Shown piece after piece: positions 1 to 7,876 of a stretch of 64,000 nucleotides of DNA. How positions within the stretch are numbered: the first letter of the stretch is position 1; each line of letters starts with the position of its first letter. The translations under genes were made by a program, and so were the position numbers. This stretch comes from Polynucleobacter kasalickyi (GTDB lineage Bacteria > Pseudomonadota > Gammaproteobacteria > Burkholderiales > Burkholderiaceae), in assembly GCF_900176405.1 (NCBI RefSeq), contig NZ_FWXJ01000008.1, forward strand, positions 1-64,000, in the 5' to 3' direction. A model generated the notes under the pieces. The model did not search any database. It saw only the letters and a program-made list of their open reading frames with translations, and was not told where the DNA came from.

Positions 1-290
1 AAATAACCGACCAAGAAAAAGGTTAGGATTTAAAACACCCAACGAAGTTTTTATGCAGTCTGTAAAACGTGTTGCACTTCGTACTTGAATCCACGTAACA
101 TAATAAATACACGATAAAACAATTAATGTTACCGTGTAAATTACATGTTACATAACCCCATTATGAAATATAGTATATCTACCTTCTAATTGTTTGACGG
201 TAGAAAATTACTGGTTTCGGTGAAATGTCAGCCTGTGATGGGATTGGATGATGGTGCCATTATTAATTTCTAATTTTTACAATTAAACAT
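1..290. other. Non-coding stretch at the window edge
   Basis: No credible reading frame was found on either strand. The stretch is AT-rich with scattered short inverted words, such as a 7-base pair at 42-48 and 76-82 and several GTAAC/GTTAC words between 95 and 175, but nothing long enough to name. It precedes the inverted repeats of the AbiE module and could be the outer edge of an accessory insertion. Confidence 0.5.
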
Positions 291-292
291 AC

Positions 293-339
293 CTTAAGGT
301 GATAAAATACGTCCTAAGGACGTATTTTATCACCTTAAG
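293..339. promoter_or_regulatory. Inverted repeat 1 upstream of abiE (likely operator)
   Basis: A perfect inverted repeat has two 22-bp arms (293-314 and 318-339) around a 3-bp centre (TAA). Its core, AAAATACGTCC-TAA-GGACGTATTTT, recurs in the second repeat at 409-447. The outer end carries its own 10-bp palindrome, ACCTTAAGGT, at 291-300. AbiEi antitoxins of the streptococcal type IV system are known to bind two inverted repeats in their promoter and repress it; assigning that role here is inference. Confidence 0.7.
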
Positions 340-408
340 TAATTAATAGTCAACAGTAAATTAATGTTTATTCTTACTTTAAACTGAATGTTTGCTTTTG
401 TTTTATAA

Positions 409-447
409 ATATATTAAAATACGTCCTAAGGACGTATTTTAATATAT
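409..447. promoter_or_regulatory. Inverted repeat 2 overlapping the abiEi start codon
   Basis: A perfect inverted repeat has 18-bp arms (409-426 and 430-447) and the same TAA centre and core as repeat 1; the centres are 112 bp apart. The right arm contains a Shine-Dalgarno-like AAGGA (428-432) and the first two bases of the abiEi ATG (446-448). A TATAAA at 404-409 touches the left edge. Repressor bound here would cover the promoter, ribosome site and start together. Confidence 0.7.
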
Positions 448-1378
448 GAAAACTGTTAATAAATTAAACGTAGTCAGTACCCAACTTTTAAACCAACTTA
501 CGCAAATGTTGGCATCACACAATGCGCCCGCAATCTCTACCTATGAGTTGGCTAGTCACGCTTTTATATTTGCCCAAAAACTGGATTGTGAGCTTACTGA
601 CTTTAAAGTCGTCTTCAAAGATCTTTGTAACCAACTTACCAGTATTTCCCTCCTTTCAGAAATACAACCCATCACTGAATCAAAAGGATATCTTTTATTT
701 GGTCAAAATAAGGCCTCCCCTGCGGAGGTAATTTGTGGTCTAGACCCCTTTACCTATGTCTCACATTTAAGTGCCATGGAGTACCACGGCCTCACAGATC
801 GCTTCCCAGTCATGTTATATGTCACACGACCTTCGCCTTCCGAATGGAAACTTCAAGCACAGTTACGCATGAATCGCGATCTTAACGAAAATCAAGAATC
901 TTATTTGGCGGCTGGTCTACCGAGGCTAACTCCTACAAAAATTACTCGTTTAAATAAAACGTCTGTCCACTTTTGTGAGCGCTCACAACTCGGTGCATTT
1001 CGATTAGTCTCAGGCTCTAACCTAAGGGTCGCTACCATAGGTAGAGTTTTTCTAGAAATGATTCGTGAGCCAACGCTTTGCGGGGGCTTGCAGCATGTAG
1101 TGGATGTTTACTGTGCTGAAGCGAAGATCTACTTAAACCTCATTATTGATGAAATTTCTCGCCACGGTTTACCGATTGATAAAGTGCGAGCAGGTTATCT
1201 ATTAACCGAAGTCTGCCACCTTGACGCTCCAGAATTTCAAGAGTGGGAAAAATTAGCCCAACGCGGTGGGTCTAGAAAGCTCGATCCAGATGGAGAGTAC
1301 GCAGCCGCTTATTCAGAGCGTTGGAAATTGTCGATTAATCTTCCATCACTAACAGGTCCAACCTCTCATGATGAATAG
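446..1378 (+). CDS. abiEi: AbiEi-family antitoxin of a type IV toxin-antitoxin system
   Basis: This 310-residue protein resembles AbiEi antitoxins: an N-terminal winged-helix-like region, then the segment around residues 105-130 containing HLSAMEYHGLTDRF, typical of the family, and a C-terminal antitoxin domain. The next gene overlaps it by 11 nt and encodes the nucleotidyltransferase toxin, the normal AbiE order. The N-terminal part is expected to bind the two inverted repeats upstream and repress the operon, while the C-terminal part neutralises the toxin without direct contact, as known for AbiE. The ATG at 446 was chosen because the frame opens there; it lies inside inverted repeat 2, and an AAGGA sits 13 nt upstream. 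The family call rests on reading the sequence, not a search. Confidence 0.78.
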   Translation: MKTVNKLNVVSTQLLNQLTQMLASHNAPAISTYELASHAFIFAQKLDCELTDFKVVFKDLCNQLTSISLLSEIQPITESKGYLLFGQNKASPAEVICGLDPFTYVSHLSAMEYHGLTDRFPVMLYVTRPSPSEWKLQAQLRMNRDLNENQESYLAAGLPRLTPTKITRLNKTSVHFCERSQLGAFRLVSGSNLRVATIGRVFLEMIREPTLCGGLQHVVDVYCAEAKIYLNLIIDEISRHGLPIDKVRAGYLLTEVCHLDAPEFQEWEKLAQRGGSRKLDPDGEYAAAYSERWKLSINLPSLTGPTSHDE

Positions 1379-2255
1379 TCCAATAGAGAGTCACATAGAG
1401 TCCCTTGATATACCTGCATGGGTAGCTAAAGCTTCGGCAAATAAGAGAAATTTTCGCGAGGCTGTTCACATCATTCTCACAGCAATTGGGCAATCGACTG
1501 CTCTACGGACCAAAATGATTATGAAAGGTGGCATGCTAATGGCGCTTCGCTACGAAAGTAGTCGATTTACTAAAGATGCTGACTTTTCAACTCGCGAACT
1601 ATATATTCAAGGTAATGAAAAAGAGTTAATAGCAGAACTCGAAGTTCAGCTTGTCATAGCCAATGTAGAACTTTCTTATGACACAAGTTGCAAAATCCAA
1701 CGTTCTGAACTAAAGCCAACTGGTCTAGATAAAACATTTCCGACACTGGCTCTAAAAATTGGATATGCTCCTAAAAGTAATGCAAGAGCAATGAGTCGCC
1801 TTTTAGCTAAGCAATCACCTACGGTAGTTGAAATCGATTACAGCTATAACGAAACCGTACTTGATACAGAGGTTCTTCAACTTGTCGATGGGTTGGAATT
1901 ACAGGCGTATAGTCTTGTAAATTTAATGGCTGAAAAATACCGATCCGTACTTCAACAAACGATACGGAATCGAAACCGACGTCAAGATATTTATGACCTA
2001 GCTTTGCTTCTTAGCCATGTTGACCGTTGGACTCATGCTGAACGTGTCCAGCTTAGGTCTCTAATTGTGGCTTCGGCTGAACCCAAGGGAATTAAAGCTC
2101 AAGCAGATTCAATGACTGACTTGCGAATCAGAGAAATGGCAGCAAAGGGCTATGAAGATTTGGCGGCAGAAGTTGAAGAGCCTTTACCTGAGTTTGATAA
2201 GATTTATCAGCAAGTTCTTCAATTCTATGAAAGTCTACCATGGTCTCAACAGTGA
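1368..2255 (+). CDS. abiEii: AbiEii/AbiGii-type nucleotidyltransferase toxin
   Basis: This 295-residue protein has the motifs of the AbiEii toxin (DNA polymerase beta-like nucleotidyltransferase fold). MKGGMLMALRY followed by FTKDADFS gives the GG...DxD catalytic motif (Gly54-Gly55, Asp70, Asp72). Near residue 195 is AEKYRSVLQQ, and just after it RNRNRRQDIYDLALLL, matching the conserved K-Y-R...R-D-Y-D-L motif. AbiEii-family toxins transfer nucleotides to RNA targets, including tRNA acceptor ends in some members. The frame is intact and complete. ATG at 1368 and ATG at 1371 are both possible starts. It converges on a broken DUF6036 gene 53 bp downstream. Confidence 0.82.
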   Translation: MMNSPIESHIESLDIPAWVAKASANKRNFREAVHIILTAIGQSTALRTKMIMKGGMLMALRYESSRFTKDADFSTRELYIQGNEKELIAELEVQLVIANVELSYDTSCKIQRSELKPTGLDKTFPTLALKIGYAPKSNARAMSRLLAKQSPTVVEIDYSYNETVLDTEVLQLVDGLELQAYSLVNLMAEKYRSVLQQTIRNRNRRQDIYDLALLLSHVDRWTHAERVQLRSLIVASAEPKGIKAQADSMTDLRIREMAAKGYEDLAAEVEEPLPEFDKIYQQVLQFYESLPWSQQ

Positions 2256-2308
2256 GTTAGAGATTATTGAAATGAATTTTTATGCGATGGTAGGTCATGG
2301 ATCTAAAT

Positions 2309-2838
2309 TTACAAGGCTCTTGCCCAACGGCGAATCGTTGCGCGTAATCTTCGTTGATCATCCTCTTCAATCGGCATAGTCGTCACCAAATTTAGCGCAT
2401 CTTCAACTCTTAGATAATCATATTCGAGTAAAGCCATACAAAACTCTCGATCCTTTTCACGACTTGCTATCGCCTTCGATAAAAAGAGGTCAAGAATATC
2501 TAGGCAGTATCCAACTCGATCATTCGTATTTCTATTCTGCACACGATGAACACGCCTCATCCAGTCCCTAGGTAATATCGCCGTGTCGGCCCTACTCCTT
2601 GAGCATAGTAACCATAAGTTTCATGAAAATATGATCCCTCGCCAATTGCACCATCAATCTTATCTGCTAAATCTGGAAAATCTAGTGGGTATATATCCGC
2701 TTCCATTGATACCGAAAATACCCTTTCAGGATTCGGTACAGGGCCCAACATGGACTGACTTCCGATGATTACAAACTCATACTGATCAGTTACATCAGCA
2801 CTAGCACGGATGATGTGTTCGAGTTCTTCGCGCGTCAT
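2309..2838 (-). pseudogene. Frameshifted DUF6036-type nucleotidyltransferase-like gene
   Basis: Two reading frames (2557-2838 and 2309-2560) are halves of one protein. The first begins MTREELEHIIRAS, contains IIGSQSMLGPVP and MEADIYPLDFPDLADKIDG, and reaches GYYAQGVGP before slipping into a short wrong tail. Changing frame near 2585 restores TAILPRDWMRRVHRVQN and the family ending LRATIRRWARAL. The region is 530 nt, one short of a whole number of codons, so a single-base deletion explains it. DUF6036 proteins resemble nucleotidyltransferases and often follow a small XRE regulator, as here with a 4-nt ATGA overlap. It may be a dead toxin-like component or a sequencing error. Confidence 0.75.
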
Positions 2839-3536
2839 GGCAATTCCTTATAATTTTCTATAGACTCAAGAGTTTCGGTAGTATTATTCAGCACTACCCC
2901 TTTTTTAAGTGCGCTTACTTGGCTTAAGATATCAAGTCGTAATGGTTCCGGAATGATGGTCACTAGTGGTGAACTTTGCCTAAGTTGTTGGGCACGTCTT
3001 GTTCGGCCGAGAACTTTGCGCCATGACTGGGCTTTCAATATCTGTTGCCATTCAAGCCATAGGCTTGCGGAGCGAGTATCGCCAGTTTCGAGCCAATGTT
3101 GCAAAGTGCTTTCAGCCTGTAATACGAGCGTCGGGTCGTCCTTGGCTAGTCCTACAGCCGCCTCATGCAAGGCTAGACTTTGTAGATCTTGAAGTCGATG
3201 CCTAGCACTCTCTGCCAAAAAACGCACTTGGACTACAGGCGCAGGTCTTAGCGACCTTGCTGCTGCAGAGCCTTTTTTAGTGGCTTGCATGGTATCTCCG
3301 GCCAAAAGCGCTAGCTCCCCACTAACGCCTAAAACAGACATCACTCGAAGATAAGCGCCAATTGATGGGGAAGGGTCACCTGCCTCTATTGACCTTAGGG
3401 TATTACGGGTCAAATTTGCACGCAAAGCCACCTCAACCGTGCCTAGCCCTTGTGACTTTCGCAATTGCTTCAGTCGATCGCCTAGTTGTAATAACAACTG
3501 ACGTTCTAAGATAGGTGCTATATCAGTATGATTCAT
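2835..3536 (-). CDS. XRE-family helix-turn-helix regulator paired with DUF6036
   Basis: This 233-residue protein has a Cro/C1-type helix-turn-helix at about residues 12-75 (LGDRLKQLRKSQG, then VALRANLTRNTLRSIEAGDP). The C-terminal half is helical and rich in Leu, Ala and Gln with no recognised domain. Its ATGA overlap with the broken DUF6036 gene indicates translational coupling, as in antitoxin/toxin-like pairs. Immediately upstream, at 3536-3557, TTTGGTTA and TAACCAAA form an inverted repeat that probably serves as its own operator. The antitoxin role is inferred from context. Confidence 0.7.
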   Translation of the reverse strand: MNHTDIAPILERQLLLQLGDRLKQLRKSQGLGTVEVALRANLTRNTLRSIEAGDPSPSIGAYLRVMSVLGVSGELALLAGDTMQATKKGSAAARSLRPAPVVQVRFLAESARHRLQDLQSLALHEAAVGLAKDDPTLVLQAESTLQHWLETGDTRSASLWLEWQQILKAQSWRKVLGRTRRAQQLRQSSPLVTIIPEPLRLDILSQVSALKKGVVLNNTTETLESIENYKELP

Positions 3537-3557
3537 TTGGTTATTATTTTAACCAAA
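3536..3557. promoter_or_regulatory. Inverted-repeat operator of the XRE gene
   Basis: TTTGGTTA (3536-3543) and TAACCAAA (3550-3557) form an 8-bp inverted repeat with a 6-bp spacer, starting on the last base of the ATG. Looser half-sites (TTTTGGTCA and ATCCAAA) follow at about 3565-3588. The placement fits autorepression by the XRE protein. Confidence 0.5.
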
Positions 3558-3649
3558 ATATCGGATTTTGGTCAATATTTTATCCAAATTATCAACATCG
3601 GAATCGCATAAAATGACCCGACATGCATCTATAAGTTGATTTGATGAAA

Positions 3650-4036
3650 CTATTGTTGATTCTCAGCAAAATATTGCTCCAGAATCATTACCGCAGCCTG
3701 AGAATCGATATCCCCCGCTAAATCCCCAGCAACTGCCGAGGTATATCTTTCATCGATCCACACGACCGGAATATTGAGTCGACCATGTAATTGATTACCA
3801 AAGCGTGTTGCCTTTTTAGTCATCTCATGCGGATTACCATCCGGATGTCTTGGCAAACCAACCACTAGCAACTTAGTATCCCACTCTTTGATTAGTTGCC
3901 CGATTTGTTCAAAGGTATAATCAGCACTTTTATTTAAGATGGTTTTTAAAGGCTGAGCTTGGCGTAAAAAGGTATTACCAACGGCCACACCAATTCTCTT
4001 TTCGCCAAAATCAAAGGCTAAGATGGTGTGGCTCAA
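3650..4036 (-). CDS. ruvX: RuvX/YqgF RNase H-fold nuclease (Holliday junction resolvase-like)
   Basis: This 128-residue protein begins ILAFDFGEKRIGVAVGN, the signature first strand of the YqgF/RuvX RNase H-like fold with its catalytic Asp. LLVVGLPRHPDGNPHEMTKKATRFG and VVWIDERYTSA give the remaining conserved acidic residues. Family members act as Holliday junction resolvases or in pre-16S rRNA 5'-end maturation. It follows yqgE on the same strand as in other Burkholderiales, but with a 90-bp gap. The pyrR/pyrB/pyrC genes that usually follow are not adjacent; the XRE/DUF6036 and AbiE genes are there instead. Confidence 0.92.
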   Translation of the reverse strand: MSHTILAFDFGEKRIGVAVGNTFLRQAQPLKTILNKSADYTFEQIGQLIKEWDTKLLVVGLPRHPDGNPHEMTKKATRFGNQLHGRLNIPVVWIDERYTSAVAGDLAGDIDSQAAVMILEQYFAENQQ

Positions 4037-4126
4037 GACGGATATACCATTTGAGTTGGAATACTCTGGATAGATTGTTTAAAGAATTGCTTCATTAATT
4101 GCATCATCAGCTGCAATGCGGAGATC

Positions 4127-4720
4127 TTAAGCATGACCCACTTCACCACTTAGATGACTTGGATCAATGCCAATAATCGACATGACCTTCTGATACCTCT
4201 GTGCAAATGGTGTATCAAAAATAATCTCAGAAATCTTCTCAAGACTTGTTGAAACATTTAACCAACCATTGCGTGCAATCTCATCTTCTAACTGTCCAGC
4301 ACTCCAACCTGAATAGCCCAGAGACATTAAAAACTTATTCGGCCCACCACCCTCGGAAACTGCCTCCAGCACATCTTTAGAAGTCGTCATGGCAAGACCC
4401 CCAGGAACTACCAAAGTAGAGGAATACTGCACATCTTCCACCTGCGAATGCAACACAAAGCCTCGCTCCGTTTGCACTGGTCCGCCCAAATAAACGGATT
4501 GCTTCATTAAAGGATCAATTTCTAATTTGAGATTAATTTTGTCAAATAGCCCATGTAAATTCAAATCGGTCGGACGATTCACGACCAGGCCCATAGCACC
4601 TTGTTGATTATGCTCAATCATGTACACAACAGTACCACTAAACCGATCATCTACCATACCAGGCATGGCGATAAGTAATTGGTTCGCGAGGTGACTTACA
4701 TCTTCGGTCAGGTTTTTCAT
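4127..4720 (-). CDS. yqgE: YqgE/AlgH family protein (UPF0301)
   Basis: This 197-residue protein matches the YqgE/AlgH family: LLIAMPGMVDDRFSGTVVYM near the N terminus, GAMGLVVNRPTDL, YLGGPVQTERGFVLHS and GYSGWSAGQLEDEIARN. The length is normal. Its biochemical role is not established; in pseudomonads AlgH affects alginate production, and the gene is almost always next to ruvX, as here. Confidence 0.93.
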   Translation of the reverse strand: MKNLTEDVSHLANQLLIAMPGMVDDRFSGTVVYMIEHNQQGAMGLVVNRPTDLNLHGLFDKINLKLEIDPLMKQSVYLGGPVQTERGFVLHSQVEDVQYSSTLVVPGGLAMTTSKDVLEAVSEGGGPNKFLMSLGYSGWSAGQLEDEIARNGWLNVSTSLEKISEIIFDTPFAQRYQKVMSIIGIDPSHLSGEVGHA

Positions 4721-4850
4721 GCTTTAATTTTAGCGTAGTCTAGAATCGGTTTGCTCAAATAGGATGATGGTTTTTGTGGTATGGTTATTCACTTTTCTGT
4801 GAATTTCATCATTCATATCAATATTATTTCATTATCAAAAAGGTTATCTC

Positions 4851-6350
4851 ATGGAGAAAGCACTCGTTTGGTTACGAAGGGATTTAAGAACCTTTGATCA
4901 TGCTGCTTTATCAGCGGCACTCCAGGTCGCTGATCAGGTCTATCTTTGCTTTATTTTTGATACAAACATCTTAAATCCACTATTAGACAAGGGTCTAACT
5001 ACGGATCGACGGGTTGATTTTATTTGGCAAAGTATTGGACAAATTCACGCTGAATTAATTGCAAAGAATCCCAAGAGTGGTCTGATTGTTCTCCATGGTA
5101 ATCCGCAAGTATTGATTCCAGCGCTTGCGAAGGAGCTTGCCGTCGATGCAGTATTGACTAATCATGATTACGAACCAAGTAGCATTGCTAGAGACGCGCT
5201 AGTTGCCAATCAATTAAAAGACCTAGGCATTGACTTTACTAGCTATAAAGACCAAGTGATTTTTGAGCGCAAAGAAGTCTTAACCGGTGCAGGTGGCGTC
5301 TTCTCCGTCTTCACACCCTTTAAGAATGCTTGGCTCAAAAAATTAACGCCGCAGGATATTGCTTCGCAGGATTGCTTTACCTCGGAGCAACAATCTCAGC
5401 AACTCGCTCCCCTACCAAAAACCATCCTCGGTAAAGCCACAGAGATCCCAACTTTAGAAGCGATGGGCTTTACTCCCTCCAACATTCAGGAATTAATCCC
5501 CATTGGCATGCATGGTGCTAGTCAATTACTGAGTGATTTTGAAGATCGTATCCATCAATATCAAGCAACCCGAGATTTTCCGGCGATTAAGGGTCCTAGC
5601 TATTTATCCACCCATTTACGTTTTGGCACGGTATCGATTCGCGCCTTAGTGCGGATTGCGCATCATTTGATGCTAGCAGGAAGTGCAGGTGCGAGTACTT
5701 GGCTCTCAGAACTGATTTGGCGTGACTTTTATTTTATGATTTTGGCCAATCACCCACGTTTAGCCAGCGGTGTTTCCTTTAAACCCGATTATGACAAAAT
5801 CACTTGGGAACAAGGTCTACTGCAAGAAAAGTTTTTTAAAGCATGGACTTTAGGCAAGACAGGCTATCCCTTAGTCGACGCCGCGATGCGTCAACTCAAT
5901 ACTTCTGGCTATATGCATAATCGCCTAAGGATGGTAACTGCTTGTTTTTTAATCAAAGACTTAGGTGTTGATTGGCGTTTAGGTGAAGCGTATTTTGCTG
6001 ACCAGCTCAATGACTATGACTTCGCTGCGAATAATGGTGGTTGGCAATGGGCCTCCTCAAGTGGATGTGACGCTCAACCTTATTTCCGGATTTTCAACCC
6101 GATCACGCAGTCCCAAAAGTTTGATAAAGAAGGGAAATTCATTCGCAAATATTGTCCTGAGCTAGCGGGTTTATCGAATCAATCGATTCATGCGCCATGG
6201 CTTGCTGGGGAAATAGAACTACAAGCAGCCAAATTAGAACTTGGTAAAGACTATCCATTCCCCATCATCAAGCACGATGAAGCGAGGAAAACCACCTTAT
6301 TGAGATACAGTGTAGTCAAAGCGGAAGCAAATTCTTCAACAAATGCATGA
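4851..6350 (+). CDS. phrB: Deoxyribodipyrimidine photo-lyase
   Basis: This 499-residue class I CPD photolyase repairs UV-induced pyrimidine dimers using reduced FAD and light. The N-terminal antenna domain starts ALVWLRRDLRTFDHAAL. The FAD-binding domain has WLSELIWRDFYFMIL, GKTGYPLVDAAMRQL, MHNRLRMVTACFL and DYDFAANNGGWQWASSSG followed by DAQPYFRIFNP. All FAD-binding signatures are present and the length is normal. It stands alone on the + strand, divergent from yqgE and followed by apaH. Confidence 0.95.
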   Translation: MEKALVWLRRDLRTFDHAALSAALQVADQVYLCFIFDTNILNPLLDKGLTTDRRVDFIWQSIGQIHAELIAKNPKSGLIVLHGNPQVLIPALAKELAVDAVLTNHDYEPSSIARDALVANQLKDLGIDFTSYKDQVIFERKEVLTGAGGVFSVFTPFKNAWLKKLTPQDIASQDCFTSEQQSQQLAPLPKTILGKATEIPTLEAMGFTPSNIQELIPIGMHGASQLLSDFEDRIHQYQATRDFPAIKGPSYLSTHLRFGTVSIRALVRIAHHLMLAGSAGASTWLSELIWRDFYFMILANHPRLASGVSFKPDYDKITWEQGLLQEKFFKAWTLGKTGYPLVDAAMRQLNTSGYMHNRLRMVTACFLIKDLGVDWRLGEAYFADQLNDYDFAANNGGWQWASSSGCDAQPYFRIFNPITQSQKFDKEGKFIRKYCPELAGLSNQSIHAPWLAGEIELQAAKLELGKDYPFPIIKHDEARKTTLLRYSVVKAEANSSTNA

Positions 6351-6508
6351 TTTTGCGTAAAACCATTTAAAATTTCAATTGTTGTTGTCAGATATTTTCC
6401 AGTCAAAGTGTCTGACATATCACGAAAATTTCGAAGACCTTCACCGGAAGAAAAAGTTTCACCTGAACTCTAATGAATTACCAATATGACCTTTAAAAAG
6501 CGCCGAAT

Positions 6509-7330
6509 ATGAATCAAATTTACGCCATTGGTGATATACAAGGTTGCTCGACCCAATTAGACAACTTGGTGAATGAACTTCCATTCGGTTCAAAGATTAT
6601 TTGTGTCGGAGATTTGGTCAATCGTGGACCTGATTCATTGGGAACACTCCGTAGGCTCAAAGCCTGGCAAGAGCTAGGGGATTGTGAATGCATCTTAGGT
6701 AATCACGACTTACACTTACTAGCCCGTGATGCTGGTATTCGCGGCCCTAAATCGCTTGATACCCTCGACGATATTTTACGCGCACCCGATCGACGTGAAT
6801 TAATTGACTGGTTACGTAAGCGCCCCTTAGCCTTATTCGATGGCTTTAATTTATTTATCCATGCCGGTGTCTTGCCACAGTGGGGCATTAATCAAGTCAT
6901 GGAACTAGCAGATGAAGTACAAAAGGCCCTCAAGCGGAAGAACTATGTTTCCTTTTTAGAGAGCATGTACGGCAACACGCCCACGAAATGGTCTAATACC
7001 CTTAAAGGGGAAGACCGCTTACGAGTCATCGTAAATGCTTTTACTAGAATGCGGTTTTGCTCCAGCAAAGGTGAAATGGACTTTGCCAGTAAAGAGGGGA
7101 TGGGAACTGCACCAAAAAATTTCTACCCTTGGTTTAATGTGCCAAAACGAAAAACAGAGAATCTACGGATTTATTTTGGTCACTGGTCTACGATGGGACT
7201 CGTCCAAAAGAAAAATATTATTGGTTTGGATACAGGTTGTGTTTGGGGCGGAAGTCTCACGGCCATGTCCTTGGATGAAGAACCACAAATGATTCAAACA
7301 CCTGGTTTAGTCAAACACGTGGCGTTTTAA
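6509..7330 (+). CDS. apaH: Symmetrical bis(5'-nucleosyl)-tetraphosphatase (Ap4A hydrolase)
   Basis: This 273-residue metallophosphatase hydrolyses Ap4A to two ADP. The metal-binding motifs are all visible: AIGDIQGC near the start, VGDLVNRGPDS around residues 35-45, ILGNHDLH around 72, and LFIHAGVLPQW. ARDAGIRGPKSLDTLDDIL is ApaH-specific. Length and start (ATG at 6509) fit the family. The intergenic region to phrB shows no clear regulatory site. Confidence 0.95.
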   Translation: MNQIYAIGDIQGCSTQLDNLVNELPFGSKIICVGDLVNRGPDSLGTLRRLKAWQELGDCECILGNHDLHLLARDAGIRGPKSLDTLDDILRAPDRRELIDWLRKRPLALFDGFNLFIHAGVLPQWGINQVMELADEVQKALKRKNYVSFLESMYGNTPTKWSNTLKGEDRLRVIVNAFTRMRFCSSKGEMDFASKEGMGTAPKNFYPWFNVPKRKTENLRIYFGHWSTMGLVQKKNIIGLDTGCVWGGSLTAMSLDEEPQMIQTPGLVKHVAF

Positions 7331-7382
7331 TACCTTTATTGTTCTTTACAACCACTTTTAGCATCCTATTTTCAGATATTTT

Positions 7383-7430
7383 TGATTCATTAATAAATCA
7401 TTTGAACCCTTATGAATCATTAATGAATCA
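7383..7430. promoter_or_regulatory. Twin palindromes upstream of hipBA (likely operators)
   Basis: TGATTCATTAATAAATCA (7383-7400) and TGAATCATTAATGAATCA (7413-7430) each match their own reverse complement at 16 of 18 positions and share the ATTAAT core. They lie 30 bp apart, about three helical turns, so dimers would bind the same face. HipB regulators are known to bind several operators upstream of hipBA; the assignment here is inference. Confidence 0.6.
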
Positions 7431-7537
7431 ATTTTACTTGTTTTATTGTTGAAAGTTCTGTAATATTGAACGAAGATATGTTGCTGTCATTTGATGTTCC
7501 AATCATTTGCAGCGCTATTCATTGATGAGGTAAAACT

Positions 7538-7876
7538 ATGGTCAAACCAATCGCACGACCCTATTCACAATACAGTCTTCAAGGTCTTGAATTGTTGGGA
7601 TCGCTAGTACATGAGGCACGCATTAATAAAGCCCTCACAACCACGGATTTGGCTGCGCGCGCTGGCATTTCAAGGTCATTACTACAGCGTATCGAGCGCG
7701 GAGATCCCAATTGCTCTATCGGGGCAGTATTCGAAGTTGCTTCCATCTGTGGTGTACCTTTGTTTAACGAAGAGCAGCGAGGGCTAAATGCTTCCTTACT
7801 CCACCAACGAGAAAAATTAACATTATTACCAAAATCTGTGAGGTCCCATCTCAAGGAAGTGAATGATAACTTCTGA
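7538..7876 (+). CDS. hipB: HipB-like XRE antitoxin/repressor
   Basis: This 112-residue protein has one helix-turn-helix, at about residues 20-75: LGSLVHEARINKALTTTDLA, then AARAGISRSLLQRIERGDP. It precedes and overlaps the HipA-like kinase gene by 14 nt, the standard hipBA arrangement. HipB normally represses the operon and neutralises HipA. A GAGG ribosome-binding site lies just before ATG 7538. The two palindromes at 7383-7430 are the likely binding sites. Confidence 0.82.
   Translation: MVKPIARPYSQYSLQGLELLGSLVHEARINKALTTTDLAARAGISRSLLQRIERGDPNCSIGAVFEVASICGVPLFNEEQRGLNASLLHQREKLTLLPKSVRSHLKEVNDNF

Noticed and set aside
42..82. 7-bp inverted repeat ACGAAGT/ACTTCGT near the left edge
   Set aside because: Short arms 27 bp apart are expected by chance in AT-rich sequence and have no supporting context.
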